Positions 1 through 10,789 of a DNA stretch of 64,000 nt are shown one piece after another. Both the position numbers and the translations under genes were made by a program. The notes under the pieces were generated by a model. That model was not told where the DNA came from. It did no database searches and was given only the letters and a program-made list of their open reading frames with translations. Where the stretch lies: contig NC_081413.1 in the NCBI RefSeq assembly GCF_030272615.1, positions 557,279,136 to 557,343,135 on the forward strand. Direction: 5' to 3'. Each line of letters begins with the position of its first letter. Within the stretch, counting starts at the first letter, position 1. The stretch comes from Cryptomeria japonica. Lineage: Eukaryota > Streptophyta > Pinopsida > Cupressales > Cupressaceae.

Positions 1-912
1 ATCTATGGCAACGGAAGATTGGCAGGTAGATCTACAATGCAGATTGAACTGTAATAACCTTGTGCAAGTTCCAAGAAAGGAATGCAAGTCCCTAGGAAAG
101 GTAAAACATTTTTAGATCGAAGGATGCATTGAACCTAGTCAAGATTGAAGATCTGATGGCTAAGATTGATCATGGGAAATGTGATCAAGGAGATTTAACG
201 GTTAGCGAATTGATTATAAATAAGAAATTGTTGATGAACAATGTATGCAGGCAAGTGTAAGCACAGAGATGCTACATAGTGATTACCAAGCACAAAAGCT
301 TGAAGACCTATTTGAACAATAGAGTAAGGAGCCCAGCAGAGGGACAAGATAAGTCCTATGATAGGATTGTTTTGAGCAAATAAGAATCTGCTTTAGCATT
401 TTAGATGTGAAGTTGTAGATATATATTTATTACTGTTATTTTGTAAGTGACATAAAATCTCTTAACCAAGTGGACTTAACAATCTTATTTGTAAACCCTC
501 TATCAAGGTGACATTCTAAATGAGTGTTTGAAATCCTCTGACAAGGTCACTTCTAACAAAGTGAAGATCCTAATAGATCTGAGGGAAATCTCTTAACCGG
601 GTCACATCTAGCATTGTGTTTGTAATCTTTAACAGGATTTGCTTTTAACTGAGCATACTCTAGAAGAGTATATTTCTTAGTGGGTCTGAAATCCCACAGT
701 GGTTTTTCCTTATTTGGGTTTCCACGTTAAATCTGGTGTTATATGTGTTATGATGATTATGTGTTTATGAATTTGCATGTTTAGCAGTTTTTGGTTATAT
801 TGCTGAAGTATAAGTTACCGAGGTCGAATCTGTTGATTTTATGGAAGATTAAGTTTGTATGATTCACCCCCCCCCCTCTCATCTTATTAGTTATTGGCAT
901 CAGAACTTTACA
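1..912 (+). repeat. 5' LTR (partial) of the copia element
   Basis: It aligns with 6181-6997. It ends in ...TTTACA directly before the primer site. A TATA-like TATAAATA lies at 215-222. A run of ten C lies at 867-876, about 36 bases before the LTR end. It contains a 95-bp stretch (411-505) that is absent from the 3' LTR. Confidence 0.92.
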
Positions 913-914
913 AT

Positions 915-926
915 TGGTATCAGAGC
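915..926 (+). promoter_or_regulatory. Primer binding site
   Basis: TGGTATCAGAGC begins two bases after the LTR. It is the standard complement of the 3' end of initiator methionine tRNA used by plant copia elements. Confidence 0.9.
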
Positions 927-977
927 TTTGGACTCCGAAAGGAAAAGTTTAAAGGTACTTGAGGCAAAGATCTGAAG

Positions 978-1472
978 ATGTATAAAAGGGATGCATCGAA
1001 GCTGAACAAGTCAAGTTTCTCCACATGGCAGAAAAGGATGAAGTTGCATTTATCAGGTATTGGAGAATATGCAACATATTATTTGGAGAATGATTACATA
1101 CCACCAAGCACCAACCCGATGACCTTGGAAGAGATAAAGGCAAAGCAAGAACACATTCAAGCTATGAGTGAAATAACATCAGCATTGACCGACTCAGAGT
1201 TTAATAACCTAGAAGGCTGTAATGATGCAAAAGCAATGTGGACTAAGCTCATATCTGTATATGGCAGTGATGAACATGTTCAAAGAGAAAAAGTAGATAG
1301 TCTAAGAGGACAACTTGAATCCATGAGAATAAATGAAGGTGAGAACATAACCCAATACAGTACAAGGTTAAAGGAGACTGTCAATCAAATTAAAGGAGCA
1401 AGAGGAACTATTGAAGAAAAGGATGTAACAAGTAAGTTGTTGAGAACCCTTCCACCTGCTTATGTCATTTGA
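978..1472 (+). pseudogene. gag: copia gag, N-terminal part
   Basis: This 164-codon frame is the capsid part of a copia gag polyprotein. It shows the plant copia gag pattern: a short basic N-terminus, a W-x-x-R/K-M-K segment near residue 18, and a UBN2-type region with A-K-x-M-W followed by an amphipathic helix and an L-x-x-L-P-P-x-Y motif at the end. The start codon lies 66 bases after the LTR end, as expected. The frame stops at a TGA just after the conserved L-P-P-x-Y motif, where gag normally runs on; CGA to TGA is the simplest explanation. Gag sequence continues in other frames to the zinc knuckle at about 1837. Confidence 0.85.
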
Positions 1473-1708
1473 TTCTCTACAATCAATGAATAGAGGTCTA
1501 TACCTAACATGCCAATTTCTTTAGATGCTACTATTGGTAAGCTACATGCATTTGAGTTAAGTAATTTTGATAACAATGGGTCTTTGATAAATAAAGTTGA
1601 ATCTGCATTCAGTTCTTTTCATATTGGTGAATTTGATGATTACAATGATAGAATGAATAAGTACTCTGAAGGGAATCACAGTTGAGCAAGTGAAAGATTT
1701 CACAAGAA

Positions 1709-2614
1709 ATGGAAGAAGTGCACAAACTGTATGAGGAAATCAAGAATCAAGAAGAGTTTGAAGCATTATTAGCCAGAAGGTTACCGAGAGGAAAAGGTAA
1801 GTATAAAGGAAAGCTACCTTTAAAATGTTTCAATTGTGATAAAATAGGACATATGGCTTCTAACTGTCTTGACAAAGAATCAAGTGAAAAGAGAGAATAC
1901 CGAGATAATAGGCAAAAAGACAACCAATACAGAGGACACCAAGACTTCAGAAGGAGAGACAGAAAGACATGCCTAGTAGTTGATGAGGAATCCAATGATG
2001 ATAAATCTGATGAAACTGATACTAAGGAAGTTGTTTATGTGGCTATTAAAGATGGATCTGATGAAGAAAGGTATGAAGAAAAAACCCTAATATCTCACAT
2101 AAATAATAATGATTCTTGGATCATAGACAGTGGATGCTCACATCACATGACAGGTGATAAACACAAGTTTGTTAAATTAGAAGACTATGATGGAGGCTAT
2201 GTAAGATTTGGTAATGATGCACCATGTCCGGTGAAAGGTAAAGGATCTATAACACTTCTTGACAATGCTAAATGTGATGATGTATACTGGGTTGAAGGAT
2301 TGAAATACAATTTGTTGAGTGTAGCACAACTAAACAATACAGGACACCAAATAGAATTTCAGAAAGGAATTGTCAAAGTTCATGACAAGCATGGAAAGTT
2401 AGCTGCTACCGGGACACAAACAAAAGGCAACACATTTCATCTTGACTCAACTCGGAATAAGTGTCTTTATGCAAAGATAGATGATATCTGGTTATGGCAT
2501 AAAAGGTTTTGTCACGTAAATTTTGATAATCTAATCAAAATAAGTAAGAAGCACCGAGTAAGAGGTCTACCGAGTCTTGAAAAACCTGAGAATGCTATAT
2601 GCCGAGGATGCTAG
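1709..2614 (+). pseudogene. gag-pol: copia gag zinc knuckle, protease and GAG-pre-integrase region
   Basis: This frame carries, in order, a CCHC zinc knuckle (CFNCDKIGHMASNC, residues about 40-53), an aspartic protease with the W-I-I-D-S-G-C-S-H-H-M motif (about residue 136), and the GAG-pre-integrase motif L-W-H-K-R-F-C-H (about residue 262). It is in a different frame from 978-1472, so at least one indel separates them. It ends at TAG where the family has a Gln between the C-R-G-C motif and M-G-K-M, which fits CAG to TAG. The stretch 1473-1708 still encodes gag-like sequence but is interrupted. Confidence 0.9.
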
Positions 2615-3331
2615 ATGGGTAAGATGACAAGATCAAGCTTTACAAGTAAGTCCTACACATCTAAAGGAATTTTAGATCTAGTACATACTGATCTTTGTGG
2701 TCCCATGAAAGTTCAAAGCTATTATGGCGATAAGTATTTCATATTATTTATGGATGATTACTCAAGGATGATGTCAGTTATGTTTTTATAAGAAAAAATC
2801 AGAAGCTTTTCAAATGTTCAAATGGTACAAGGCAAGAGTTGAAAATGAAACAAGAAGACAACTGAAATGTCTTAGATCTGATAGAGGAGGAGAGTTCACT
2901 TCTGATGAATTTAACTTATTATGCAATGATCATGGTATAAAAAGACAAGTATCTGCACCGAGAACACCTCAGCAAAATGGGATAGTCGAGAGAGGAAACA
3001 GATCAATTGTAGATTGTGCCAGAACCCTGATGATAGAAAAGAGGGTACCTCAAACATTTTGGAGAGAAGCAATCAGCACTGCAGTTTACACCCTGAACTG
3101 AGTTCAACTGAAGAAAGGAACATGAAGACACCATATGAGATCTGATATGACAAGAAACCTAATGTAAGTTATTTTAAAATCTTTGGAAGTAGATGCTATG
3201 TTCACAAAGATGAAAGAAATGGAAAGTTTGATCAGAAAAGTGAAGAAGGAACATTTCTTGGTTATTCTTCTAGAAGTAAAGCATTTAAATGTCTGATCAA
3301 ATCATCTAACAAAATAGTAGAAAGTGCAAAT
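2615..3331 (+). pseudogene. pol: copia integrase (DDE core), broken
   Basis: The integrase core is spread over two frames. The first catalytic Asp lies in L-V-H-T-D-L-C-G-P-M (about 2680-2710). The second lies in S-D-R-G-G-E-F and the Glu in Q-Q-N-G-I-V-E-R-G-N, both in the open piece 2814-3101. The frame slips by one base at a T run near 2785, so the two pieces are not joined. A TGA at the end of 3101, after T-L-N, again fits CGA to TGA. Downstream, 3100-3331 continues with the usual post-integrase G-S-R-C-Y-V-H motif in a third frame. Confidence 0.88.
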
Positions 3332-3973
3332 GTGAAAATTGATGAATTTGCAGAAAGAAATGATGAAGGAAATTCCAAAGAACCAGAAGATTATGAAGAA
3401 TTTGTTTATGTTCAACTAAGAAGTCCTACCGAGAAAGCTGCTAAAGAAAATGAAGATAATGTCCAATTACCGAGTGATGAAGAAGATCATATAGAACCCA
3501 CCAAGCCTATATTAGCCAAATATGTCAGAAGAAATCATGCATCAAGTCAGATTATAGGAGATAAGGATGATCCAATGATGACAAGGAACAAACTGAGACA
3601 AAACACATGTCTGATATCTGAATTTGAACTGAGAATAGTAAAAGAGGCATTTAACAGTGAAGATTGGGTAAATGCAATGACAGAAGAGATTGATCAAATC
3701 AAGAAGAATGACACATGGACACTGATCCCAAGACCGAAGGTCAAAAATGTAATCGGTACAGAGTGGATTTTCAGAAACAAGCTAAATGAAAAAGGTGAGG
3801 TCATTCAGAACAAAGCAAGACTAGTTTGCAAAGGCTATGCTCAAGAAGAAGGAATAGATTATGGTGAGACTTTTGCACCCGTGGCTAGACTTGAGGGAGT
3901 AAGAACATTGTTGGCATATGCTGCTTTAAAAGATTTCAAGGTATATCAAATGGATGTTAAATTTGCATTTTGA
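3332..3973 (+). pseudogene. pol: copia reverse transcriptase, N-terminal part
   Basis: After an acidic linker (about residues 1-105) the frame enters the RVT_2 domain: T-W-x-L-I-P-R-P, then [11 protein letters not shown], then E-T-F-A-P-V-A-R-L, and Y-Q-M-D-V-K near the end. The Asp of Q-M-D-V is the first catalytic Asp. The frame ends early because a T run has four T instead of the five needed to keep the F-L-N-G motif in frame. The next piece overlaps it by four bases. Confidence 0.9.
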
Positions 3974-5163
3974 ATGGTATACTAGAAGAAGAAGTTTATA
4001 TTGAACAACCTAAAGGATTTGTTGAAGACAAGAGTAAAGATCAGGTATGTAAATTGAACAAAGCTTTATATGGTCTGAAACAAGCACCTAGAGCATGGTA
4101 TGAGAGACTGCACTTTTATTTAATCAAGATTGGTTTTATAAGGACAAGTGAAAACAACAACATGTACATGAAGAGTGATGAGGACAATGGAATACTGATC
4201 TCAGCCATATTTGTTGATGATATTATTTTTTGTGGTAATGACTCCTTATGCAAGAACTTTGGAAATGAAATGTGCAAAGAATTTGAGATGTCATTAATCA
4301 GTGAGATAAAGTATTCTATAGGTTTACAGATACTGCAAATGAAAGATGAGATTTTCATTACTCAATCCAAGTACATAAAGGAAATCTTGAAGAAATTTGG
4401 AATGGAGGATTCTAAACCAGTAAGTACTCCTATGACTACTAATTATAAACTATCAAAGAATGATGAATCTGCATTTGTTGATGAGACACTTTACCGATCT
4501 ATGATTGAGAAGTTGCAATATGTTGTGCATAGTAGACCGGATATAACACATGCAGTAGGTATTGTTGCAAGATTTTCTGCAGATCTCAAAGAAACCCATA
4601 TGACAGCAATCAAGAGAATTTTCAGATACCTGAGAGGCACTAAAGATTATGGCTTAGTATATGAAAAGAGACATGATTTTGATTTAAAAGTTTATACTGA
4701 TGTTGATTGGGTAGGCAACATAGATGACAGGAAAAGCACAAGTGGTGGAGCTTTCTTTTTAGGAGAAAGACTAGTGAGTTGGCTTAGCAAGAAACAAAGA
4801 TGTATCTCACAGTCAACAACAAAAGCTGAATATGTTCCTGCAACATTGAATTGTACCAATATAGCATGGATCAAACAACTGTTGGAAGGTATAAATGAGA
4901 AAGTTACCAAGCCAGTAACTATATTCTATGATAATACTAGTGCCATTAACATTTCAAAGAATCTGGTAATGCACTCTAAGACAAAGCATATCTCTTTAAA
5001 GTATCATTATCTCAGAGAAGAAGTTCAAGAGAAGAAAGTTGTGCTAGAATATATCAGTTCAAAGGAGCAATTAGTAGACATCTTCACAAAGCCATTACCA
5101 AGGGACACTTTTGAGTATCTCAGAAGCAAGTTAGGGGTCCTACCCCTATCTTCTACTCACTGA
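3970..5163 (+). pseudogene. pol: copia reverse transcriptase C-terminal part and RNase H
   Basis: This 397-codon frame continues RVT_2 from the N-G-I-L-E-E-E-V-Y motif, through L-Y-G-L-K-Q-A-P-R-A-W-Y, to F-V-D-D-I-I (the YVDD box with F for Y). RNase H follows, with a variant of the usual D-A-D-W motif (D-V-D-W), D-R-K-S-T-S-G, and a T-K-A-E-Y variant of the usual A-E-A-E-Y. The frame ends with the family's T-K-P-L-P-R motif and a short tail. It is intact within itself and is the best preserved piece of the element. Confidence 0.92.
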
Positions 5164-5601
5164 CTGAGTTTAGTGAAAGCATCAATTCGATGAATCTACA
5201 GAATATTATGTGTGGATTAATGTTGATTTACACACTTTAGAAGGTTTTCTAAAGGTGTGCAGGAAATAGTGAATAGAGACAAGTTGCTCTGACCGAGACT
5301 GAGATGATACACACCAAGGCAAATCACTTCACAGAGGAAGAAATCATGATTTAATTCTTTTACTTTTTGGCATTGTTGTCAAAGGGGGAGAACACTAAAT
5401 GGTAAAGTCCTAAATGAAGAAGATAACAGAAGATTAATGACAAAGGGAGAAGAATACAAAAGAGAGAAGACTTCGGGAGATTTTAACAGCTCAAAGATAA
5501 CAGGAGAAGTCTAACAACAATCTGAATCCAAATCAATTTGAATATCTTGTTGGTATTACCATTTAAAAGTTGGTTTTGCCATCGATGCCAAAGGGGGAGA
5601 T
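5164..5601 (+). promoter_or_regulatory. copia 3' non-coding region with two polypurine tracts
   Basis: The 438 bases between pol and the 3' LTR are non-coding. The tract AAAGGGGGAGA occurs at about 5380-5390 and again directly before the LTR (5590-5600). Both are preceded by a similar TTTTGGCAT/TTTTGCCAT...TGTCA/TGCCA context, so the tract and its flank appear duplicated. Only the second abuts the LTR and can prime its plus strand. Confidence 0.8.
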
Positions 5602-6997
5602 TGTTGGCATTTAAATAGAAAGATTGTTGATATTCATTAAGGATATTGAGAAGGTTGTTGAAGATTATTTGATATAACTGAAAAAGGGATGATAACTATC
5701 TTTATAATATTATTTTGTCATTGATGTCAAGAAATTGATTTTCTGATTCAGTATGATGTTGCAATATCTTGAGTAGATTGATTTGAGTGGTCGGTAAAAG
5801 ACATAGAAAGAATGTGATGAATAAGGGGAGAAATAAGTTATTCAAAGGTCAACTATTCCTGAGTTAGACAATGATGAGATCATGATGTTTAGATTGTTTT
5901 GATATCCTACATATGTTGTTTATTGTAAGGTTAATACTATACTATGTCACTGAGTAAAGAACCTAGTCGGTAAACCCTAAGGAACCTAGTCGGTAAACCC
6001 TAAGGTTATCGATATCGGTTAATGAAGGCGGAATGTCTACCAAGTAAAGTTTAGTATTTACCGAGTTGCAACCGAGTTATGACAGATCGCATTGGATGGA
6101 TACAACATTATTTAATGAAGGATGCTGATGAGCTGGTGATGTATAAATGATTGGTATGTCGTGCATGAAGTTTGCTAAGGATCTATTGCAACGAAAGATC
6201 AACAGGTAGATCTACAGCACAGATTGAACCGCAATAACCTTGTGCAAGCTCCAAGAAAGGAATGCAAGTCCCTAGGCAAGGTAAAACATTTTCAGATCGA
6301 AGGATGCATTGTACCTAGTCAATATTGAAGATCTAATGGCTATGATTGATCATGGGAAATGTGATCAAGGAGATTCAGCGGTTAGCAAATTGTTTATAAA
6401 TAAGAAATTGTTGATGAACAATGTATGTGGGCAAGTGTAAGCACATGGAAGCTACATAGTGATTACCAAGCACATAAGCTTGAAGACCTGTTTGAATAAC
6501 AAAGTAAGAAGCCTAGTAGAGGGACAAGATAAGTCCTATGACAGGATTGTTTTGAGCAAATAAGAATCTACTATAGCATTTTAGATGTGAAGGTGACATT
6601 CTAAATGAGTGTTTGAAATCCTTTGACAAGGTCACTTCTAACAAAGTGAAGATCCTAACAAATCTGAGGGAAATCCCTTAACCAGGTCACATCTAGCAAT
6701 GTGTTTGTACTCTTTAACAGGATTTGCTTTTAACCGAGCATACTCTAGAAGAGTATATTTCTTAGTGGGTCCGAAATCCCACAATGATTTTTCCCTATTT
6801 GGGTTTCCACATTAAATCTGGTGTTATATGTGTTATGATGATTTTGTGTTTATGAGTTTGCATGTTTAGCAGTTTTTGGTTATATTGTTGAAGTATAAGT
6901 TATCGAGGTTGAATCTATTGATTTTATGGAAGATTAAGTTTGTATGATTCACCCCCCCTCCTCTCATCTTGCTAGCTATTGGCATCAGAAATTTACA
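5602..6997 (+). repeat. 3' LTR of the copia element
   Basis: It begins TGTTGGCATT directly after the polypurine tract and ends ...TTTACA. TATA-like TATAAATA is at about 6395-6402. A C-run lies at 6952-6958. It is 1396 bp because it lacks the 95 bp present in the 5' LTR. Confidence 0.93.
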
Positions 6998-7508
6998 TTA
7001 ACACGCACCACGATCAATACAGACCACCAAAAACGCATAGGACATGATCAAATAACATCAACAAGCAACGTGAATTCCACCAAAATCATCACAACAACTT
7101 GGATAATAAGATTCATCATTAACACCATCATCGAAGCTCAAGAACACAAACTGTCAAACTAAAAAATACGCTTGCGAAGTTCCAAATCACGAACCATCCA
7201 ATTTGAGGACACACATGAATTTCCCAAACACTATCCAAAATCAGCAACTCAAGATATCATCATTTTGAAGTAATAAGAATCAAATACCACAACTCTGCAA
7301 TACATAACACTGAAAAACCAGTCACTATATCGGATCACATAACTCCACCAAATCACATCATAGAATCATTAAACTCATACCAAATCAACTAGAGATAAGC
7401 ATCTCAAAACCCAATAAGCTATATCAACACATCTCTAATAGATCACCAAAACCAACTCTCTATAACACAGGAATATGTTGACATCAATGACAACAACACA
7501 TTCCAACA
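6998..7508 (-). repeat. Minus-strand LTR fragment
   Basis: Read on minus, it starts at 7508 with TGTTGGAATG and a TGTCATTGATGTCAAC phrase like the starts of the other long copia LTRs here (compare 43162). It runs until the copia 3' LTR cuts it at 6997. The rest should lie upstream of the window. I see no coding sequence in it. Confidence 0.5.
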
Positions 7509-8070
7509 ACTCTAATATAGCTTACAAAAAATTAGAAGAGGAGAAGAAGATCAAGGATCTGATGGTGTGCAAGAACAACTTATGAGGGCATCATCTACCT
7601 CTAAAGAAACAAAATCCCTGTGTAGAAGGAGGAAAATCTCTGCGCAGATGCACTAGATGGCGTCTATAGGCACAAAAAGGTCTTCAATCTGCATTGAAGA
7701 GGCATGGGCGACATTAAAATGACCCACACATCAATTCTGGAGTAATGGCAGAGTCCTCTGGCAGCTGGGGTGAAAATCTAATTGGATCTGGGATGCCGAT
7801 AGAGCAAAAAAGATTGTCTCGACCATCGGGTCGACAATCACTACGCATAGAAAGATTTGAATGCTACCATTTACTGCGAGTTTGAAAAATGGTCAGTGAT
7901 CTAAGATATTTGTGTGAAGATGGAAGCGTGATATCTCTCCGCATAGCCCTCTAAAGGGCTCAAAAGAACTTTAAAATGTGGCCCTTCGATCGGCCTCTTA
8001 AGTGGAAATCCATAGTCGCACGTATGCCACGTGGTGAGCCAAGATCACTTGTATATGTAGCTATTGTATC
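7509..8070. other. Unassigned sequence
   Basis: There is no open frame with a recognisable domain on either strand and no clear LTR ends. It lies between a minus LTR start and a tandem array, so it may be the flank of an old insertion. Confidence 0.4.
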
Positions 8071-8835
8071 TTACCCTACACGACTATCCTTTGATGCCTT
8101 TGATCCATGCGAGATAGCAGAAATGCCATCCACCTTGTTTTCTTTGTTATGTTGTTATCCCGCATGGGTCCTCTAAAATATACAATCAGCTCACGGGATA
8201 GCAGGGAAACCATGTATTCTATGTTGCTCTTATCCCGCAAGACCCCTATTGTGCATCTAATTGCCTTATGGGATAAAGGGAAGACCATCTGCCTACTTTT
8301 CTATTTACCCCGCGAAGCCTTTTGACTCTTCACTTTTGCTTCATGAGGTAGAGGGGAAACCATTCACTCTGCATTTTCTTTATACTATAAAGGTCCTTCC
8401 TTGCTTCTATTTGTCTTGCGAGATAAGAATAATACCATTCGCGTTGTTATTTCTTATCCTGCAAGACCCTTCGTCTATGATTTTGCCTAGCGCAGGACGA
8501 GAAGAAACCATCCACTTGTTATTAACCTGTCCCACGCAACTGTTCTTTTTTACTTTTCTGCCTCACGAGATAAGGGGGGGGGACAACCCTTTTCTCTTAC
8601 CTTTGTTATCCCACATGATCATCTACTTTGTTATTAATCTATCGCAGGATAAGAAAATGACCTATTGATCTTTTCCCGTGAGATCTTTTCCTTTGCACTT
8701 AACCTGTCATGAGGCAACGGGAGTTGGCCCTCTTGCTTTATTTCCTTACCCCACAGGATGTCGCTTTGAACTTTCGCTTGGTCATGGGATAAGAAGATGA
8801 CCCCAATCTGGCACTTCGGGCCTTATCCTGCATGA
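8071..8835. repeat. Degenerate 75-bp tandem array with internal dyads
   Basis: A box like TTATCCCGC recurs at 8155, 8230, 8305, 8380 (poor), 8454, about 8526, 8606, 8671 (poor), 8746 and 8823, so the spacing is close to 75 bp. A weaker copy sits at 8071. Between successive boxes there is a second box like CGGGATAAGGGNAAACC (about 8110, 8192, 8263, 8342, 8419, 8491, 8565, 8641, 8707, 8785), whose first half is the reverse complement of the first box. Each unit can therefore fold on itself. The open frames here (for example 8261-8668) are read through the repeat and are not counted as genes. Confidence 0.8.
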
Positions 8836-9229
8836 TGCATTTTGGTGTAACTGAGGCTTTTGGTAAGACCAAAAAGCCTCACTTTGACCTCCGAACTTTG
8901 GCCGAAAAGGAGAACCACCAGCCAATATCGGGTGAAAAGAGTCAGTCCCGCCATGAAGAAGGGAGCATCCAACTAGTGATATTTAAGTGATTTAATCAGT
9001 TGGGGTGGTCAACATTGAAATATACTCTTTGGGGCTCAAAAGATGAATGCGGCCAATCTGGCTCCAAAATGGATCACTAACTTTCATGTTATTGACCCTC
9101 ACATAACCTCTGTGTTATGCATTTTTTGATAAGGAGGTAGCTAGCTCTATTGAATAGGAGTAACACGATGTGTTAGTCACACTAAATTCCTGGATCTAAT
9201 ATCAGTAAGGGTTGGTACAAAAATTGCCA
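8836..9229. other. Unassigned sequence
   Basis: I see no gene, repeat family or LTR end. It sits between the tandem array and a minus copia remnant. Confidence 0.4.
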
Positions 9230-9984
9230 ACAGAAATATTCATCAATTAGTGAGATTTGTACAAGAAGTCCTTTCAGGCAAATGAGAGTGTTATATATGG
9301 ACTCAATGGGTGACTTATACTCGATCTCTGCATAGCTTTGCCAACATGGTATAGTATTCAGATTTTTTAATTTTAATTTTAAAATAGATTAAAAGCAAAA
9401 AATATTTTGCATGTGACTATACCTAGGTTGACATAGTGAATATTTTGCTTGCACAAACACTACACAATGATGGTGAAAGTGATTATAAAATACAATTGTA
9501 CAACGAGGACAATTGTACAATGAGGTTGACAAAAAAAACTATGAGGCCCTAGTATAATGTGATTAAATTTTAACGATTATGTCATTGATCTTAAGGTTCT
9601 TGGGCCACCTAAACATGATGGTAGGGTTTCTTTTGACCCAATGCTTCTAAAATGCCAAGTCTCCCAACTTCAAACCCTTATAGAGCTACCCTCACATGTC
9701 CATTTTGAACAACACAAAGGATAAAATTGACTTTCTTAGACAACCTCGACTTGATGATCAACTTATATTTGCACCAACAAGCTCCAAAATGAATTTGTAA
9801 TGCAAAGCCATAAAAGTGAGGTTCCTAAATCTAATGTTACCATACGATTTTTTGATTCTCTGGATCGTAATTTGATGTAAGAGAAGAACATACTCAACTT
9901 TTCAAGATACAACAAGATTTACAACCTAGATCTCTCGATAAATACTAACAAGAAGCAATCACATGCACTTTGATACCATGAAAG
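9230..9984 (-). mobile_element. Minus copia remnant, leader and start of gag region
   Basis: On minus, the sequence after the LTR end at 9985 carries a primer site (see 9965-9978) and then about 700 bases of leader and decayed gag-like sequence with many stops. No protease, integrase or RT is present before the sequence stops matching. The lower boundary is uncertain. Confidence 0.5.
9965..9978 (-). promoter_or_regulatory. Primer binding site, minus strand
   Basis: On minus it reads TGGTATCAAAGTGC, a variant of the initiator-methionine-tRNA site, six bases after the LTR end. Confidence 0.75.
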
Positions 9985-10395
9985 TGTTGGTATAGAATGC
10001 TTTGTATTATGCAATTTTAGCTAAATATTTTAGCCATCCATAATCTAGTTACTTCTATGAAGAACAAGAGAGATCAAATATGAGAGAATAACTCCACTTT
10101 ATTAATTGATGCAACCATACAATGAGAATAAATTAATTACATTAAGATTACAAATGTAAACCCTTGGTTATATAGACGAAGGTGAAACGTGGGATTGCAT
10201 AAGATTATGGAAAATGTCTCAATCTTATGACTTGAGACATAAAGTGATAACTATCATGTTTCTACCCTAAGTAAACATAATTAATATGTGTGAATAGGAT
10301 CTATGTGATGAACTAGGTAGGTAAAACATCAAGTACATGCAAAAGCTTTAGACCTAAGAGGCAATCACACATACTCTCTTGATAAACCCTCAACA
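9985..10395 (-). repeat. copia LTR, minus strand
   Basis: On minus it starts TGTTGAGGGTTT at 10395 and ends ...ATACCAACA at 9985, 411 bp, followed by the primer site. A TATA box (TCTATATAACC on minus, plus 10168-10176) lies before the presumed transcription start. The partner LTR is not seen, so the element is truncated. Confidence 0.8.
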
Positions 10396-10789
10396 TAATG
10401 ATAAGTTCAAGGAAACAAAGAGAATATTTAAAAATATTGAAATGGATAAAGAAAATAAGAAGGCTCTAAAAATGAAAGATATGTGAGTACAAAAGATAAA
10501 AATCTTGTGTCTCTTACAAAATACAAGCCGAAAAGATTTTGAAGGAATTCTAAAATAAAAAGAGAAAATAAATAAAAATAGTATCATAGATATTTAATGG
10601 TTAGAATATGAAAAGATTTTTATTAGGTTAAATAGGTTTTTAAGGGGTACGACAAAATGCTAGCCATAAGAGAAAAGCATACTGAAACTGACAATAAACC
10701 AACAACATTAGCAAAAACAAAGATACACAACCATGAACAAAACAAAGATAGATCTCGAAGCAACCTACTATAATTGTTTTAGAATTTTT

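Larger units (their letters stand above)
1..6997 (+). mobile_element. Ty1/copia retrotransposon, 5' end outside window
   Basis: The element has two related LTRs, a tRNA-iMet-type primer site, gag, protease, integrase, RT and RNase H in that order (the Ty1/copia order), and a polypurine tract next to the 3' LTR. The coding part is broken by in-frame stops and at least three frameshifts, so it is not autonomous now. Over the first 120 aligned bases of the LTR pair I count 13 differences, so the insertion is not recent. Position 1 aligns with 6181, so about 579 bases of the 5' LTR are missing from the window. Flank after the 3' LTR is TTAAC; the matching duplication would be upstream of the window. 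Similarity to the SIRE/Tork-type clade is inferred from the PPT and leader style. Confidence 0.95.

Noticed and set aside
8261-8668. A 135-codon plus-strand open frame
   Set aside because: It is read through the 75-bp tandem array; no domain and no start context.
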